A DNA stretch of 64,000 nt from Chionoecetes opilio. Lineage: Eukaryota; Arthropoda; Malacostraca; Decapoda; Majidae. Positions 24,401-42,421 of this stretch are shown one piece after another. The notes beneath the pieces are model-generated. The model was not told the origin of the DNA and did not search any database. It saw nothing but the letters and a program-made list of their open reading frames with translations. Made by a program: the position numbers and the translations under genes. Where the stretch lies: the NCBI GenBank assembly GCA_016584305.1, contig JACEEZ010006496.1, positions 12,501 to 76,500 on the forward strand. The letters are read 5' to 3'. The first letter of the stretch is position 1. Each line of letters begins with the position of its first letter.

Positions 24401-27400
24401 TCCATGCCATGGGGCTTATGTAGTATAATTGTGATCTAATATACTGTAGTGACAAGTTGTAGCTGTTGAGGCTGATCGATCACAGTGCAGCACTGAGGAC
24501 TGTATGGTGTGCTCTTGCCAGGTACAAACTGGTGCTGCCCACACTAGCCTCCATGCCCCTCCTGATGGTGTATTACATCAACCAAGGCTCCACCACGGTG
24601 GTTGTGCCCCGCCTGCTGCGTGCCTGGATAGGCGGCACGCTCAACATTGGTGAGACGGCCATCAAGGCATTGTGATTTTTTGTCTATTAAACAATGTTTA
24701 GGGTAAAAGGCCCACCAAGAATGTATTCTGTAACAGGTAAGCAGTAGCAGCAGCATTCCAAGAAAAGTGTGATAAGTTTCACATTGTTTTAGTGTCTCTT
24801 TTGAAGGAGTTTTGATCCCTGGGTGCATGCAGTACAGTAACCTTCTGACCATTGACAACCCACAGAACTACTTTTTCTCTTGAATACATTTCTTGCCATG
24901 GCTCACTGCACTTAATATCTTGATGCATGATCAATCAATCAATCATTGGGGGCATACGCCGGGGGGCGCGTCGCCTCGCCCACCGTACGACGCCACTCCC
25001 GGGGGTCACCACGAGCGAGTTCCCATGCAGGCTCCTTTCCCATACCAAGCAGCTCTCGACAAGAAACATCAACTTGCCCCAGCCACGAGCCTTGTGGGCG
25101 CCCCCTTAGCCTCCTCCACGCCGGATTGTCTCTTACAGATACAACCCGATGGGAAGGATCGGTTTCAGGGTAGCGTGCCACATGCCCATATAGCTGAAGT
25201 TGGCGCTGACGGACTATGCAGGTAATAGGCCTCGATTCAGTCACGGTGCAATCGCTGATTTGACACGTAATCATCCCAGCGATACCCCATGATTCTGCGA
25301 AGACACTTATTACCAAAGGCATTGATTCGTCTCTTCGAGTCACTATTTAGTGTCCATGTCTCACAACCATAGAGTAAGACAGGGATCACAAGCGACTTGA
25401 AGATCCGGATCTTTGTCCTTCTGCACAGGTACCGACAACGCCAAATACTCTCGCTGAGCGAGTCCATAACACCGTGGGCTATGCCAATCCGCCGTAAGAC
25501 TTCTTGACGTGACCCGCCGTCATTATGGACTGCGCTACCAAGGTATGTAAAACTTTCCAAGATCTCAATGTCCTCGCCACATGCATGAACAGACTGTACT
25601 GCTTCATCTAGTAAGTCTCCAAACACCTGGACCTTGGTCTTGAGCCAGGAGACCTCAAGTCCCAAAGGCTTTGCCTCCTCGTGCAGCGCCTCGAGAGCCA
25701 TCACCAGGACCTCCAGCGACTCAGCAAAGATTACTGCATCATCGGCAAAAACAAGATCAGTGATCTTGGTGTTGCCGACGGATGCTCCACAATCACTTTG
25801 ATCTACAACCTTGTCCAATACCCAGTCCATACAAGCGTTGAAAAGTGATGGGGCAAGGACGCACCCTTGCCTCACTCCTGTATTCACAGGAAAGAAGCTG
25901 GATACACCTGCCGCACACTTCACAGCACTCTCAGTCCCAGAATACAGACCAGTTATCAAACCAATAGTCCTTGCAGGAATCCCTCGAAGTCGCAGAAGAT
26001 CCCAGAGTGACTCACGATGCACTGAGTCAAACGCCTTCTTGAGATCAACATAGGCTGCAAGCATCCCCTGTCGAAACTCACGTCGGCATTCCACCAGGAC
26101 ACGAAGTGCTAGGATACGGTCCGTTGTTGACTTACCAGGCGTGAACCCAGACTGCTGAGGTCTCTGATGCTTCACCAGATGACTGCGAATCCGTGTCAGC
26201 AATAGATGGGCAAGCACCTTGCCTGGTACGCTGAGCAGTGTAATCACTTTGACTACACTTTCCGATCCTGAATGGCTCACAAACGGTACCGTAAGCATCC
26301 ATCTCCTGAAACTCATGCCCTTTATATTTCTGCCTGTAATCATGCCAAATCTTTACTTCAACTTACCAAAAACTCTTTCATTCATAGAAAATGTCAAAAT
26401 CTTTCTGAATCAAATTCCTCTCATGACTTCTGGCATCTAGCTAATAACATCTCTTAACAATTTTTCTTCTTCATCTTTCCCTCCTATGCTTCACCCAGAT
26501 GGCTCCACAGCTGTCTCATCTACTTCTAAAGCTGAACTCTTCGCTCAAACATTTGCTCAAAATTCCACTCTGGCTGTTGAAGGAAGGGCTTGTTCCTCCT
26601 TCTCCTCCACCCTCTGACTATATTATGCCTGTCATTAAGATCCTTCGGAATGATGTTTTCTTTGCCCTTTCTGGCCTAGATCCTCGGAAGGCTTACGTTC
26701 CTGACGGAGTCCCTCCTATTGTTCTCAAAAACTGTGCTTCTGTGCTTGCACCTTGCCTGGTCAAACTTTTCCGTGTTTGTCTATCTACTTCCACCTTTCC
26801 TTCTTGCTGGAAGTTTGCTCACATCCAACCTGTTGCTAAGAAGGGTGACCGTTCTAATCCTTCAAACTACCGTACTATAGCTTTGATTTCCTGCCTTTCT
26901 AAAGTGTTTGAATCTATACTTAGTAAGAAGATTCTTAAGCATCTATCTGCTCACAATCTTCTATCTGATCGTCAGTACGGTTTCCGTAAAGGGCGATCTA
27001 CTGGCGATCTTCTAGCTTTCCTAACTGAATCTTGGTCATCCTCCTTTAGGGGTTTCGGTGAAACTTTTGCTGTTGCCCTTGACATATCAAAAGCTTTTGA
27101 TAGAGTATGGCACAAATCTTTAATTTCCAAACTACCCTCATTCGGTTTCTATCCTTCTCTCTGTACCTTCATTTTAAGTTTCCTTTCAAACCGTTCTATT
27201 GCAGCTACTGTAGACGGACATTGTTCTTCTCCTAAATCTATCAATAGTGGTGTTCCCCAGGGTTCTGTCCTATCACCCACTCTCTTTCTATTATTTATTA
27301 ATGATCTAAGTCTAACTCAAAGCCCTATCCACTCCTACGCTGATGATTCTACCCTGCATTTTTCAACGTCGTTTATTAGACGTCCAACTCAACAGGAACT

Positions 27401-28287
27401 AAGTGATTCACGGAGAGATGCCACCGGGCGCCTAATTTCTGATCTTTCTATAATTTCTGATTGGGGCAAAGCAAACCTTGTTTTGTTCAATGCCTCAAAA
27501 ACCCAATTTCTTCACCTATCTACTCGACAAAACCTACCAGATAACTATCCCCTCTTCTTCAATGACACTCAACTGTCTCCTTCTTTTACAATGAACATTC
27601 TAGGACTATCCTTTACTAAAAATCTGAACTGGAAATCTCACATCTCATCTCTTGCTAAAACAGCTTCTAAGAAGTTAGGTGTGCTGTGGCGTCTGCGTCC
27701 TTTTTTTTCTCCCTCCCAATTGCTTGCTCTCTACAGGGGCCTTATCCGCCCATGTATGGGGTATGTCTCACATGTTTGGGGAGGATCCACTCATACAGCT
27801 CTCCTAAACAGGGTTGAGTCAAAAGCTTTTCGTCTCATCAACTCCTCTCCTCTGACTGACTGTCTTCAATCCTTAAATCACCGCCGCAATGTTGCTTCTC
27901 TTGCTCTCTTCTACCGTTATTTTCATGCTCACTGCTCTTCTGAACTTGCTAACTGCATGCCTCCCCCACTCCCGCGGCCTCGCTGCACAAGACTTTCTAC
28001 TCATTCTCATCCCTATTCTGTCCATCTTCCTAATGCAAGAGTTAATCAGTATCTTTACTCTTTCATCCCTTTCACTGGTAACTCTGGAACTCTCTTCCTG
28101 TTTCTATTTTTCCACTTTCCTATGACTTAAATCTTTTCAAAAGAAGAGTAACAAGACACCTCCCAAACTAAATTGGCCTACCCCTCTGTTTTTATTTTAT
28201 TCTCTTACTGTCTTCTTTATAGGGACTGGCAACTAAACGGGCTTTGTGTTAGCCATTTTTGTTGTGCCCTTGGCCAGTTCCTTGTGA

Positions 28288-28327
<40 letters not shown>

Positions 28328-31300
28328 CGCGGTAATTGTTGCAGTCCTGACGGTCCCCTTTCCCTTTCCAGATAGGGACGACCAGCCCCCTTTTCCAGTC
28401 AGGAGGAATGGTACCTGATTGCCACACGGCAGTCAGGACAGCATGCAACCCGCGGAGCATGGCCTCACCCCCAGCTTTGAGGAGCTCCGCACTGATATTA
28501 CAAACACCAGCTGCCTTTCCACCCCTCAACTTTGCTACAGCCTCTCTGATTTCGTCAAGAGAGGGTGCGGTTTCGTCAATGGGAGGATCGGCATCCACTG
28601 CCTGTAACCCAGTGGTGTGAAGCTGCTCAGTTGGAGGGTCCACCGTGAACAACTGCCCAAAGTACTCAGCCCAACGAGCCATCTGCTCATCCATGTCCGA
28701 CACGAGGCGCCCATCTGCTGTTCGAATAGCACTCGCCCGAGAAGGAGACTTGGAACGGAGCTTCTTCAGGGCTCGGTAGTCGGGTCGGAGGTCATTAGCG
28801 TTCAAATGACCCTCGACATCCTCAGCGAGACTCCTGACATACCTCTCCTTGTCTCTCCTCAGGAGGGTTCTAGTCCAGCGTGACAGGTCCCGGTTCCCAG
28901 CCAGCCTGGCAGCGCGACTCCTCGATTTTCTCCAGCGTCTCCGTCGAGACAAAACCACGCCTTGACCTCGGGTGCTCCCCAATACACTCCTTGGCAGCCT
29001 GTAGAGTTTCACGTTTGAAGGTATCCCACAGTTCTACAGGGTCCCCGAGAGCACCGAGCACATCAAACCGATTTGAGACTGCCACCACATACTCATGAGC
29101 ACATGTCAAGTTCTTCAGTTTCTCAAGATGAAACACAGTATGGTTACCTCTTGAGATTCTTCTGGGCTTGACATGAAGCTTAAGTGTAGCAACAACAAGT
29201 CTGTGATCTGTTCCAAAGAACTCAGCACTCCGATAAACCCTGCAGTTCTGGAGGATCCTCCAACGAGTACTAACGAGGATGTGGTCGATCTCCTTAGCTA
29301 CCCCTCCGGCATTACTATACCATGTCCAGCGGTGCAGCTCTGGCCTCTGATACCAAGAACCTGCAATTCTCAACCTTCTGGATCTTGCAAAGTTCAGAAG
29401 CAGAGAACTGTTTGGCAGTGTTGGTGTTTCTGGTACCGGAGCCATGGGGACCAACACATAACTCGTAGCCATCTCTCACAGTGCCAGTAGTAGCATTGAA
29501 GTCGCCCAAGACAATGAGTGTGTCCTGAGGAGGACACTGATCTAAAACAGAGTCGAGCTTAGCGTAGAACATCTCCTTCTCTTCAGTTTTACGCATCTCG
29601 GTAGGAGCGTACACTGCAACAAGAGACATGAAACCCAGAGTGTGTTTCATCCTCACCCGCATTATACGCTCATCAACCGGAGTAACCTCAACAACTGACG
29701 GCGGCAGTTTGCTGGAGATGCCTATAGCTACTCCCAGTACACGGTGACCATTGCTCATGCCGGACCAGTAGTAGGTGTAACCCCCACTGCTAGTCTCGCC
29801 ACTGCCAGGCCTCCTCGTCTCAGAGAGTCCCACTATATCCACCCTCAGCCTACTGAGCTCGCCCGATAGGAGAGGTAGTCAATGATCGTCTGAGAGGCTC
29901 AGAACGTTCCACGAGCCCACACGAAGAACCCTCCGCAGGTTGATCCCAGGAGTGATTCGACGGGCAGGCGCCGCTTCTGCACCGCCCCGGCCACCCCCAT
30001 AAGAAAAAATTGGGCTAGGGGGCCCTACCACTTGCATGATGATAATTAATAATTATGTAGCAGAGCATTTAGTCATGTTTATGCATTACTTACGCATACT
30101 GGTTCATGTGAGAAAAAAATTTATTTAGAGTATGATTGAAAATTATTCCATCTTGATAAACTGTCCAGGGAATTTTTTGGAAAGCTGTTTGTAAGAGATG
30201 ATGAAATTTTCTTATCATGAATAAAAGTGTTCAGCTTACAGGTTTCCTTGTTCCACAGGTGTGCTGTACTACATCTACATGTCCATGTTGGCCGTGTTCT
30301 GCACCAACGCCATCAACATCTACGCCGGCATCAATGGGCTGGAGAGCGGGCAGGCAGTGGTGGTGGGCGCGTCGGTGGCCGTGTTCAATGCTATGGAATT
30401 AGGAGGCTACCAGGCTAGGTCTCATTTCTTCTCCCTTTGTGTCATTATTCCCTTCACTGCCACCTCACTGGGCCTCTCCTGCCACAACTGGTAAGCATGG
30501 CTTAGGTGTAAAGGTTTTGTCTTGCTTACTTTTAGAGTTCTATTGTTTGCTTGACGTTTTATAGTCGACAAAAAAAAATTTGCTTAAATCTTAAAAGGCA
30601 TAATTTTTTCAATTATTTATTTTTTCTGGAACACTGAAGTTCTTTTTCTTTACCTTATATAGCATCAATAATAAATGTGGTTTTCCCTATTCAATATTTA
30701 TTCTATTATCTGATAGACTTCTGTTATTTTTAATCATGTAAACCATCATGTCTGGTTCTTAACAGTGTTATCTCCACAGGTATCCTGCCAGGGCCTTTGT
30801 GGGGGACACCTTCACATACTTTGCTGGCATGACCTTCGCTGTGGTCGCCATCATTGGACACTTCACCAAGACTGTTCTCCTGTTCTTCATCCCACAGATC
30901 TTTAACTTCTTGTACTCTGTCCCTCAGCTGTTCCACCTGGTGCCCTGTCCCCGACACCGCCTGCCACGGTAAGTGACCACACCACCTCACCACAGATACC
31001 CTTACTGTCTCCATCATGATGATAATATGCATGGTAGTGTTATGGTGATTGGTTCTAAAAGAATGACACAATTAAAGTGATTATTAAGTTAAAATACCAT
31101 GATGGAGTCCATTTTGGCAGTTTGTTTGACTTCTGAACTCTCATAAGTACTTAGTAGGCAGTTTGGCTTACAGGTTTGTAACTTTCCGGCCAGCACCAAG
31201 ACACAGTCATGGGCGAGAAGCATCAATCTGATCCAATACCCAAACATTGACACTCAGTTCCCATATGGCCATGTGTCCAGGAAAATGGGAGTGCCTCTAT

Positions 31301-31937
31301 GGATAAATTGAGCATAATTATTGACTTAGAATTTCACTTTAGTAAAATATGAATATGTATTTTGTTAAGTTTTGGTTTTGTCAAATTTACAACTTAAAAA
31401 TAGAGTTATCAATTATCATAAGATTATATTGTATAGTTAGCATGTGTGAAAGGAAAGTTGCATAAGGTATTTATCCTTACGAACTACCCTGGGTTTTGTG
31501 CCACCCCACACGTTTGGGAGAAGAACTTATGAATGGAAAATTCATTTGAATATGCCCAAGTGATTGTCTGTTTTTATATTTGTGTTCTTTCAAGTTAATC
31601 TACTGTCACAGCCTTCTTCCTTTGTCTTGTCAGATACAACAGGAGAGTGGACAAGCTGGAGCCCAGTGTGGTGGAGTTCAGGGACAGCAGCGTGCGGTGG
31701 GCGGTGATGGCAGCGCTGCGGGTGCTGCGCCGCCTGAGGCTGGTGCAGCTGGAGGAAGGTTTGGGGGAGGACGGGAAGATGTGTCGAATGAACAACTTGA
31801 CTCTAATCAATCTAGTGTTGGTGGTAATGGGTCCCCTGCATGAAGGAACTCTCACCACCTTGCTGCTAGTTCTTCAGGGTCTTTGTTCGGGCCTTGCCTT
31901 GTTCATACGCTACCCCTTGGCAGACTTGTTCTTCTGA
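21493..31937 (+). CDS. DPAGT1: DPAGT1/ALG7: UDP-GlcNAc-dolichyl-phosphate GlcNAc-1-phosphotransferase
   Basis: The enzyme transfers GlcNAc-1-phosphate from UDP-GlcNAc to dolichyl phosphate, the first step of the lipid-linked oligosaccharide for N-glycosylation, in the ER membrane. Six exons: 21493-21671, 22659-22862, 24522-24649, 30259-30490, 30780-30968 and 31634-31937. All have GT/AG ends and the phases fit, giving 1,236 nt and 411 residues; human DPAGT1 has about 408. Visible signatures: [12 protein letters not shown] (Asp120-Asp121), [19 protein letters not shown] (about 184-202), FVGDTF (Asp257) and CPRHRLPR (304-311), all hallmark blocks of the polyprenyl-phosphate GlcNAc-1-P transferase family. 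The chain is very hydrophobic, as expected of a multispanning protein. The start ATG has A at -3. Introns are 987, 1659, 5609, 289 and 665 bp. Introns 1 and 2 carry MITEs and intron 3 carries two nested LINEs. The frame is intact. Confidence 0.97.
22079..22445. mobile_element. TA-flanked MITE in DPAGT1 intron 1
   Basis: Terminal inverted repeats CAGGTTGAAGTTCCCAAACT and AGTTTGGGAACTTCAACCTG are flanked by TA on both sides. This is the pattern of Tc1/mariner/pogo insertions. It is 367 bp long and contains further CCGAGTTTTGGG motifs near the right end. No coding capacity. Confidence 0.8.
23059..23932. mobile_element. TA-flanked pogo/mariner-like element in DPAGT1 intron 2
   Basis: The ends CAGGGAGGTCCCG and CGGGACCTCCCTG are inverted repeats flanked by TA (23057-23058 and 23933-23934). 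TATACGAGA motifs recur near both ends. Inside, about 105 bp (GGTCACCCCTAGCAAG to CCTTGGGACCGC) occurs twice in direct order (about 23262-23364 and 23382-23495). The last ~77 bp of the right end are also duplicated in tandem. No transposase is encoded. Confidence 0.8.
26243..28324 (+). mobile_element. 5'-truncated LINE inserted into the RTE element
   Basis: The second RTE copy shows the uninterrupted site (GTGTAATACTGCGG near 53226-53239). Here the RTE sequence breaks after GAGCAGTGTAAT (to 26242) and resumes at 28325 (TACCGCGG) behind about 34 A. The insert is 2.08 kb, in DPAGT1 sense orientation. It belongs to the same family as the LINE at 12.9-21.2 kb and the antisense fragment at 61.0-62.1 kb. 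At most 3 bp of target duplication is possible; the poly(A) hides it. Confidence 0.93.
26590..28123 (+). CDS. LINE reverse transcriptase (jockey/CR1-like group), long open frame
   Basis: One open frame of about 510 residues covers nearly the whole RT and the C-terminal region. In order it has the linker ([19 protein letters not shown]), [41 protein letters not shown] (first catalytic Asp), [20 protein letters not shown] (catalytic Asp pair, near 27338), and the thumb with [16 protein letters not shown]. The frame can be read from an upstream ATG at 26499, but comparison with the copy near 61.6 kb shows an indel near 26575-26590, so the first ~30 residues are out of the ancestral frame. The endonuclease is missing through 5' truncation, so the copy cannot move by itself. 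Clade assignment is inference. Confidence 0.85.
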
Positions 31938-32215
31938 GTGACAATGGAGTGGTGTCGAGTCAGTGTGGTTGCTAGGTGGTAGCTCATACCATGACCAGAG
32001 TGCGTTTGATAAGGTTTGTGGACTTCCACGAAATCAAATCAAATACAAAGTCATTATGAAGTAATTTGAAGATCTGCACTCTGCTTTTTTTTTCACTCAC
32101 ATATTGGAACAACAAGATGTGATTATAATGGATACATACTATCTAAGACCTTGTTGACTGCACTTGTTAGAAGGAAGGGAATGAATGAGAAGGTCTGATG
32201 AAGTGATACAATTGT

Positions 32216-32221
32216 AATAAA
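32216..32221 (+). terminator. Polyadenylation signal of DPAGT1
   Basis: AATAAA lies 279 bp after the DPAGT1 stop codon and is the first canonical signal seen there. It would give a short 3' UTR. Confidence 0.6.
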
Positions 32222-32497
32222 GATTTGTGAATAAGTTTTACACACTTTTATATCATTCACCAATTATAGGGTAAAATAATTGTAACACTACAATAATATG
32301 AAGTACTGCATACATTTTTTTTTTTTTTACAAATATGAATATAATAAACTTAAAAATTACTGAATTACAAAGAACTATGGTAGTCACAACAGTAAGGTAA
32401 CTAACATTTTAGAAGGACATGAAGTTGTGCACTACTTTTATCTGGCAATGTAAGACTGAATACACTCACTTGTTATAGTGTGATAATGAACAAGGGC

Positions 32498-33096
32498 ATA
32501 GACCACTGTATACCTGGACTGCGCACGGAATATCGGCCTGTCGCACAAGGGCCTGTAATCGGAGGGCCGCTCGGATTCATATATATATATACGGATCATA
32601 TAGACTGGTTTATCAGTATATATGATATACTGTAATCTTCATAAATGTTTGTTCTATAATATTATCAAATAAAAAACAGTAAAACACGCTAAAGAAATGC
32701 CATTACGAGACTATGAAGAAATATGCATGAACATTTATCAGATAACGAAATATAGCAATGGAAAGCTAATAAAATTGCGCTTCTATTGATACCCTTCATG
32801 ATAAAAGTTGACTCGCAAAGTTTTAAATGGCGAAGAGTTAAGTGAATATTAAGTTCATGCATATTTCTTCATAGTCTCGTAATGGCATTTCTTTAGCGTG
32901 TTTTACTGTTTTTATTTGATAATATTATAGAACAAACATTTACGAAGATTACAGTATATCATATATACTGATAAACCAGTCTATATGATAGTCCATAGAC
33001 CACTATATCTCTTTGTCGGGCGCCCCGCAGGCCCCTATGCAGCCCCGCAATTCAAAACATTGTCTCGTGCGCAGTCCAGGTATACAGTGGTCTATG
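32498..33096. mobile_element. ~0.6 kb hairpin element with target duplication
   Basis: The outer ends ATAGACCACTGTATACCTGG and its inverse enclose two long inverted arms. ACAAGGGC is found directly outside on both sides (32490-32497 and 33097-33104), giving an 8-bp duplication (9 bp if one mismatch is allowed). The inner arms share several long blocks with the hairpin at 8.0-9.0 kb. No coding capacity. The 8-9 bp duplication plus long arms would fit a Mutator-like or hAT-type insertion; superfamily not assigned. Confidence 0.8.
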
Positions 33097-33451
33097 ACAA
33101 GGGCTTTAAGCAATCACGATCGTAACTGTTGAAGTTCAACCGAGGTGCAATAGTTGATATTGTCACTAATTGATATACTGGTAGCCAGAGTTAACCCAAG
33201 GTATTTGAAATAAAAACTAGCAACAAGGGCCACCACTTCCAGATGGTATAGTCTAGTCTATCCCCACCTTCACATGGGTGCACGGTTAATACCTCAGGCC
33301 ATACAAGGAACAAAAGGATTGAATCGCTGTAAGAGTCCTACCCTGGTCATTATATAATAATGGGAAATAAAATGTATTCGCCGAATTGTGTGTTACCTTG
33401 TCAGTTCATCTGTGAAAGGATTGTTCTGATGGGATTCTACAAGGATAATTG

Positions 33452-34745
33452 TGGGCCCAGGGCAGTGTAGAGCTCTGTCGGTCTTACATTCCCCACCTAT
33501 GGATCATTACATTAGTTCCCCTGTTCATAGCCTCCACGACCAGTGAGTAATCCCTCCTGTCATGAATCCTGCAGCTTCCCCTTCGGCAAACCCCTTCAGA
33601 ATAACATCACAACGACAGATGAGAGAAGATTAAAAGAGTGAAGTGATCAAGAGTGGCAGTTACAGGCACTGGGAAGGAAGGAAGATTGCCTCAAAGGCTA
33701 CTATAGTCCCATTATTTAAGAGAACAGGAGATAAGAATGATTGTGTCACTTACAGAGGAATCGGCTTGTTCAGCATACCTTGGAAAGTTACTTGGTAAAA
33801 TACCTTGGTAAGATTTAAAGTAGAGTACAAGAAAATGTGAACAGCAAGGTTAATAAAAAGCAAGGAGGGTCTAGAACTGCAATGGTTGGATCAGATCTTG
33901 GATATGAGGATAATCGAGAAGATGTTGGCAAAAGACTAAGTGTATGCTGCATTTATGGATTTAGAAAAGGCCTATGACAGCGTAGTGACTAGAGAAGGAG
34001 GCACTGGGATGTACTAAAGACATATGGAGTGGGTGCAAGGTTGTTGGATGGAGTGAAAGCATTCTACAAATATGTCAGTGAATGTGTAAAGGTTAAAGCA
34101 AGGATAAGTGAATGCTTCTTGATAAAAGGTGTAAGGTAGGAGTGTGTAATAATGGATGGAGTGGTCAGAAAAATGATAGCTCGGGAAAGAAACATTAGTA
34201 TAGATAAGACAAAATAGAAATTCTATGCCATACTGTTATACCGTACGTCTATCCCGGACGGCACTGAGCAGAGTAAAAAAAAGACCCACAAAAAACTGGT
34301 ACATGAATTCAATAAAGTTTGTGTAAAGAGAAACCTGAAGGTTAGTGTGGGCAAAAATAAAGTATAATTGTATTTGAGAAAAGAAAGAGCGAGGTACTTG
34401 AGTTTGAAGAGCAGTATAGAATAATGGTCTGCTCGCCTGGAGAGGATGGATGAGAGCGAGATGACAAGAAGGATACAAATGAGCAGAATAGATGTTGGAA
34501 ATGTGAGAGAGAATGACCCCCTGTTCAATGGGAAGATAGGGTGCTGAGCATGCGAGCCCAGAGGCAGTGTAGCGCTCTGTTGGTCCTGTCAGGTATGCCC
34601 ATGGAACATTACATTAGTTCCCTGTCCCAGCCCCCATGAGCAGTGACAATCTCCTCTAGTCATGAGGGGTGCAACCCCTTCAGCAGCCCCTTCAGAATAA
34701 CCTCACAACGACAGAAGAGAGAAGAGTGAAGTGTTTAGTGGCAGT
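33452..34745 (+). mobile_element. Degraded RTE-like LINE remnant between ~190-bp direct repeats
   Basis: Between 33680 and 34530 the plus strand carries broken RT blocks: FKRTGDKNDCVTYRGI, then LEKAYDSV near 33960-33980, MDGVVRKMIA near 34152, and VCVKRNLKVSVGKNKV near 34318-34370. Stops and indels destroy the frame. The block is flanked by two direct repeats of about 190 bp (about 33452-33650 and 34551-34745). Both start GGCAGTGTAG and contain ACATTACATTAGTTCCC and CCCCTTCAGAATAAC. Flanking repeats of this kind are unusual for a LINE. Confidence 0.7.
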
Positions 34746-35052
34746 CATGGCAAACATCACGGGCGTTACAACACCAATCACCTATGTATCTTACTTGTGT
34801 TACTTAACTTTAATCTTTCTGAAAGAACAACCACCATGAACTCGCGTTACTATAAAGCCACTCTTTTGAGTCCCAGTACTCAGGAAGTATATTTTATGCA
34901 GATTTGACAAAGGTATGACACAGTTATAGAAATCTGTAACTCTGGTAAATCGGTAACTCTGCTGTATTTAGGATTATAATCCTAGCAATGCTCTAAATCT
35001 AAAATTGCTTTTTCATGATAAAAAAAACTATGCGCACGTGCGCACACACACA

Positions 35053-35620
35053 TAGGTGGGCGCGATAACGAAAAAATTTATCACGATAACCGATAAATCG
35101 ATAACGATAACATTATCGGCGATAACTGATAATCGATAACTGGCGATAAATTTATCGCCCGATAAGGCGATAACCGATAAATTGATAAATCCAAAATTCC
35201 GATACTAGTGATAACGATATTGATGTTTTAAATAAAAAATCTTAAATGCTATCAGTAAACTGTAAGAAAACCCTTCATTTACCTTTTGCACACTAATATC
35301 TTCTAAATTCAATGTTTATCCTGTCTCTTCACTAATGAAAAGTACTGTTTTTAAGTAAAATAACTACATTTGACTACTATATACGTATACGTTTATAGGT
35401 TTAGACCGTTGTTCGGTTCCCAGCTCAGACCTACCTATTTCTGCCTCCAAGGCACGTGTGACTCGCCCCTGTGCTAAACTGGAACCAAAAAATAAAATTA
35501 TCGATTATCGCTAGTTTGGAACCAAAAGTATTGGCGATACCGATGAATCGATAACGCGGGATATTTTTTTATCGGATAACCGATAACCCGATATCGTTAT
35601 CGCGATAACGCCCACCTATG
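35053..35620. mobile_element. MITE rich in GATAAC repeats
   Basis: The ends TAGGTGGGCGCGATAACG and CGTTATCGCGATAACGCCCACCTA are inverted repeats. Both halves are filled with CGATAAC/GATAACCGATAA motifs that fold on each other. The TA at each end may be a target duplication or part of the repeat. It lies in (CA)n-rich DNA just downstream of the HYKK gene. Confidence 0.75.
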
Positions 35621-35624
35621 CATG

Positions 35625-35656
<32 letters not shown>

Positions 35657-35672
35657 CACACACACACACACA
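35625..35672. repeat. (CA)n microsatellite 3' of HYKK copy A
   Basis: Imperfect CA repeat. A larger (CA)n lies at the same relative position 3' of HYKK copy B (60137-60282). The short flanking unique sequence (ACTTATAGGCAGTCA type) matches too, so the microsatellite appears to have been duplicated with the gene. Confidence 0.85.
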
Positions 35673-35722
35673 CTCAAGGCACTTATAGGCAGTCAATAAA
35701 TGTTTCTACTGTTCCTCCAAAC

Positions 35723-42025
<6,303 letters not shown>

Positions 42026-42421
42026 ACTGACACCTTTACTGTAAGGAAGAGGGTCCTGAGACGAAAGTTCTGGCAATAAATGGAAAGAAAAAAAAATTCA
42101 ATGAGAAAAAAAAAGCCTGAAAAGTATATGAAAAAAATGAAATAGCTGATAGGCTACATTTTACCAGGTGCGGAATGTCTGCACCACAGGTTTGTGAGGT
42201 GATGTGATACAAACATGAAAAGGTAAACAGTTCCAGCGGTCCAAGGAGTCCAGTAAGTACACAGTTCACACGTCATCACAGCCGCCACCCTAACATAATA
42301 ATTAATTTACAGCGTGATCAAAATTAATACAAAGTGCATTATTGCTTTGAGTAAAGAGACGGGGTCAACATTATCAAACTGGATATTTACGTACTGCAGA
42401 TAACCACAATCACATAATTAT

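Larger units (their letters stand above)
24939..29842 (-). pseudogene. RTE endonuclease-reverse transcriptase, interrupted and frameshifted
   Basis: The N-terminal part (29842 to about 28870) is an apurinic-type endonuclease: [30 protein letters not shown] and later [10 protein letters not shown] are the classic blocks. The frame shifts near 29300-29470. The RT part starts on 29012-28325 ([17 protein letters not shown]) and continues beyond the nested LINE from 26228 ([41 protein letters not shown]). It ends with the C-terminal [20 protein letters not shown], and a further frame change occurs near 25240. Proteins of this type are often labelled craniofacial development protein 2-like in animal genomes. 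The insertion and the frameshifts make it non-functional. Confidence 0.88.
24932..30032 (-). mobile_element. Near full-length RTE-type LINE in DPAGT1 intron 3 (antisense)
   Basis: The element reads on the minus strand from about 30032 (5' end) to 24932 (3' end). The 3' end is a short ATTG/TGAT repeat tail instead of poly(A), as in RTE-clade LINEs. The flanks carry an exact 8-bp duplication TGCATGAT (24924-24931 and 30033-30040). Without the nested LINE (26243-28324) it is about 3.0 kb, near the size of a complete RTE element. A second, 5'-truncated copy lies at 51919-53576. It sits wholly in the intron and leaves the DPAGT1 exons untouched. Confidence 0.92.

Noticed and set aside
42026..42076. 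N-terminal extension of HYKK copy A
   Set aside because: The in-frame extension has no ATG, only TTG, and the ATG at 42025 has A at -3 and gives a protein of normal size.
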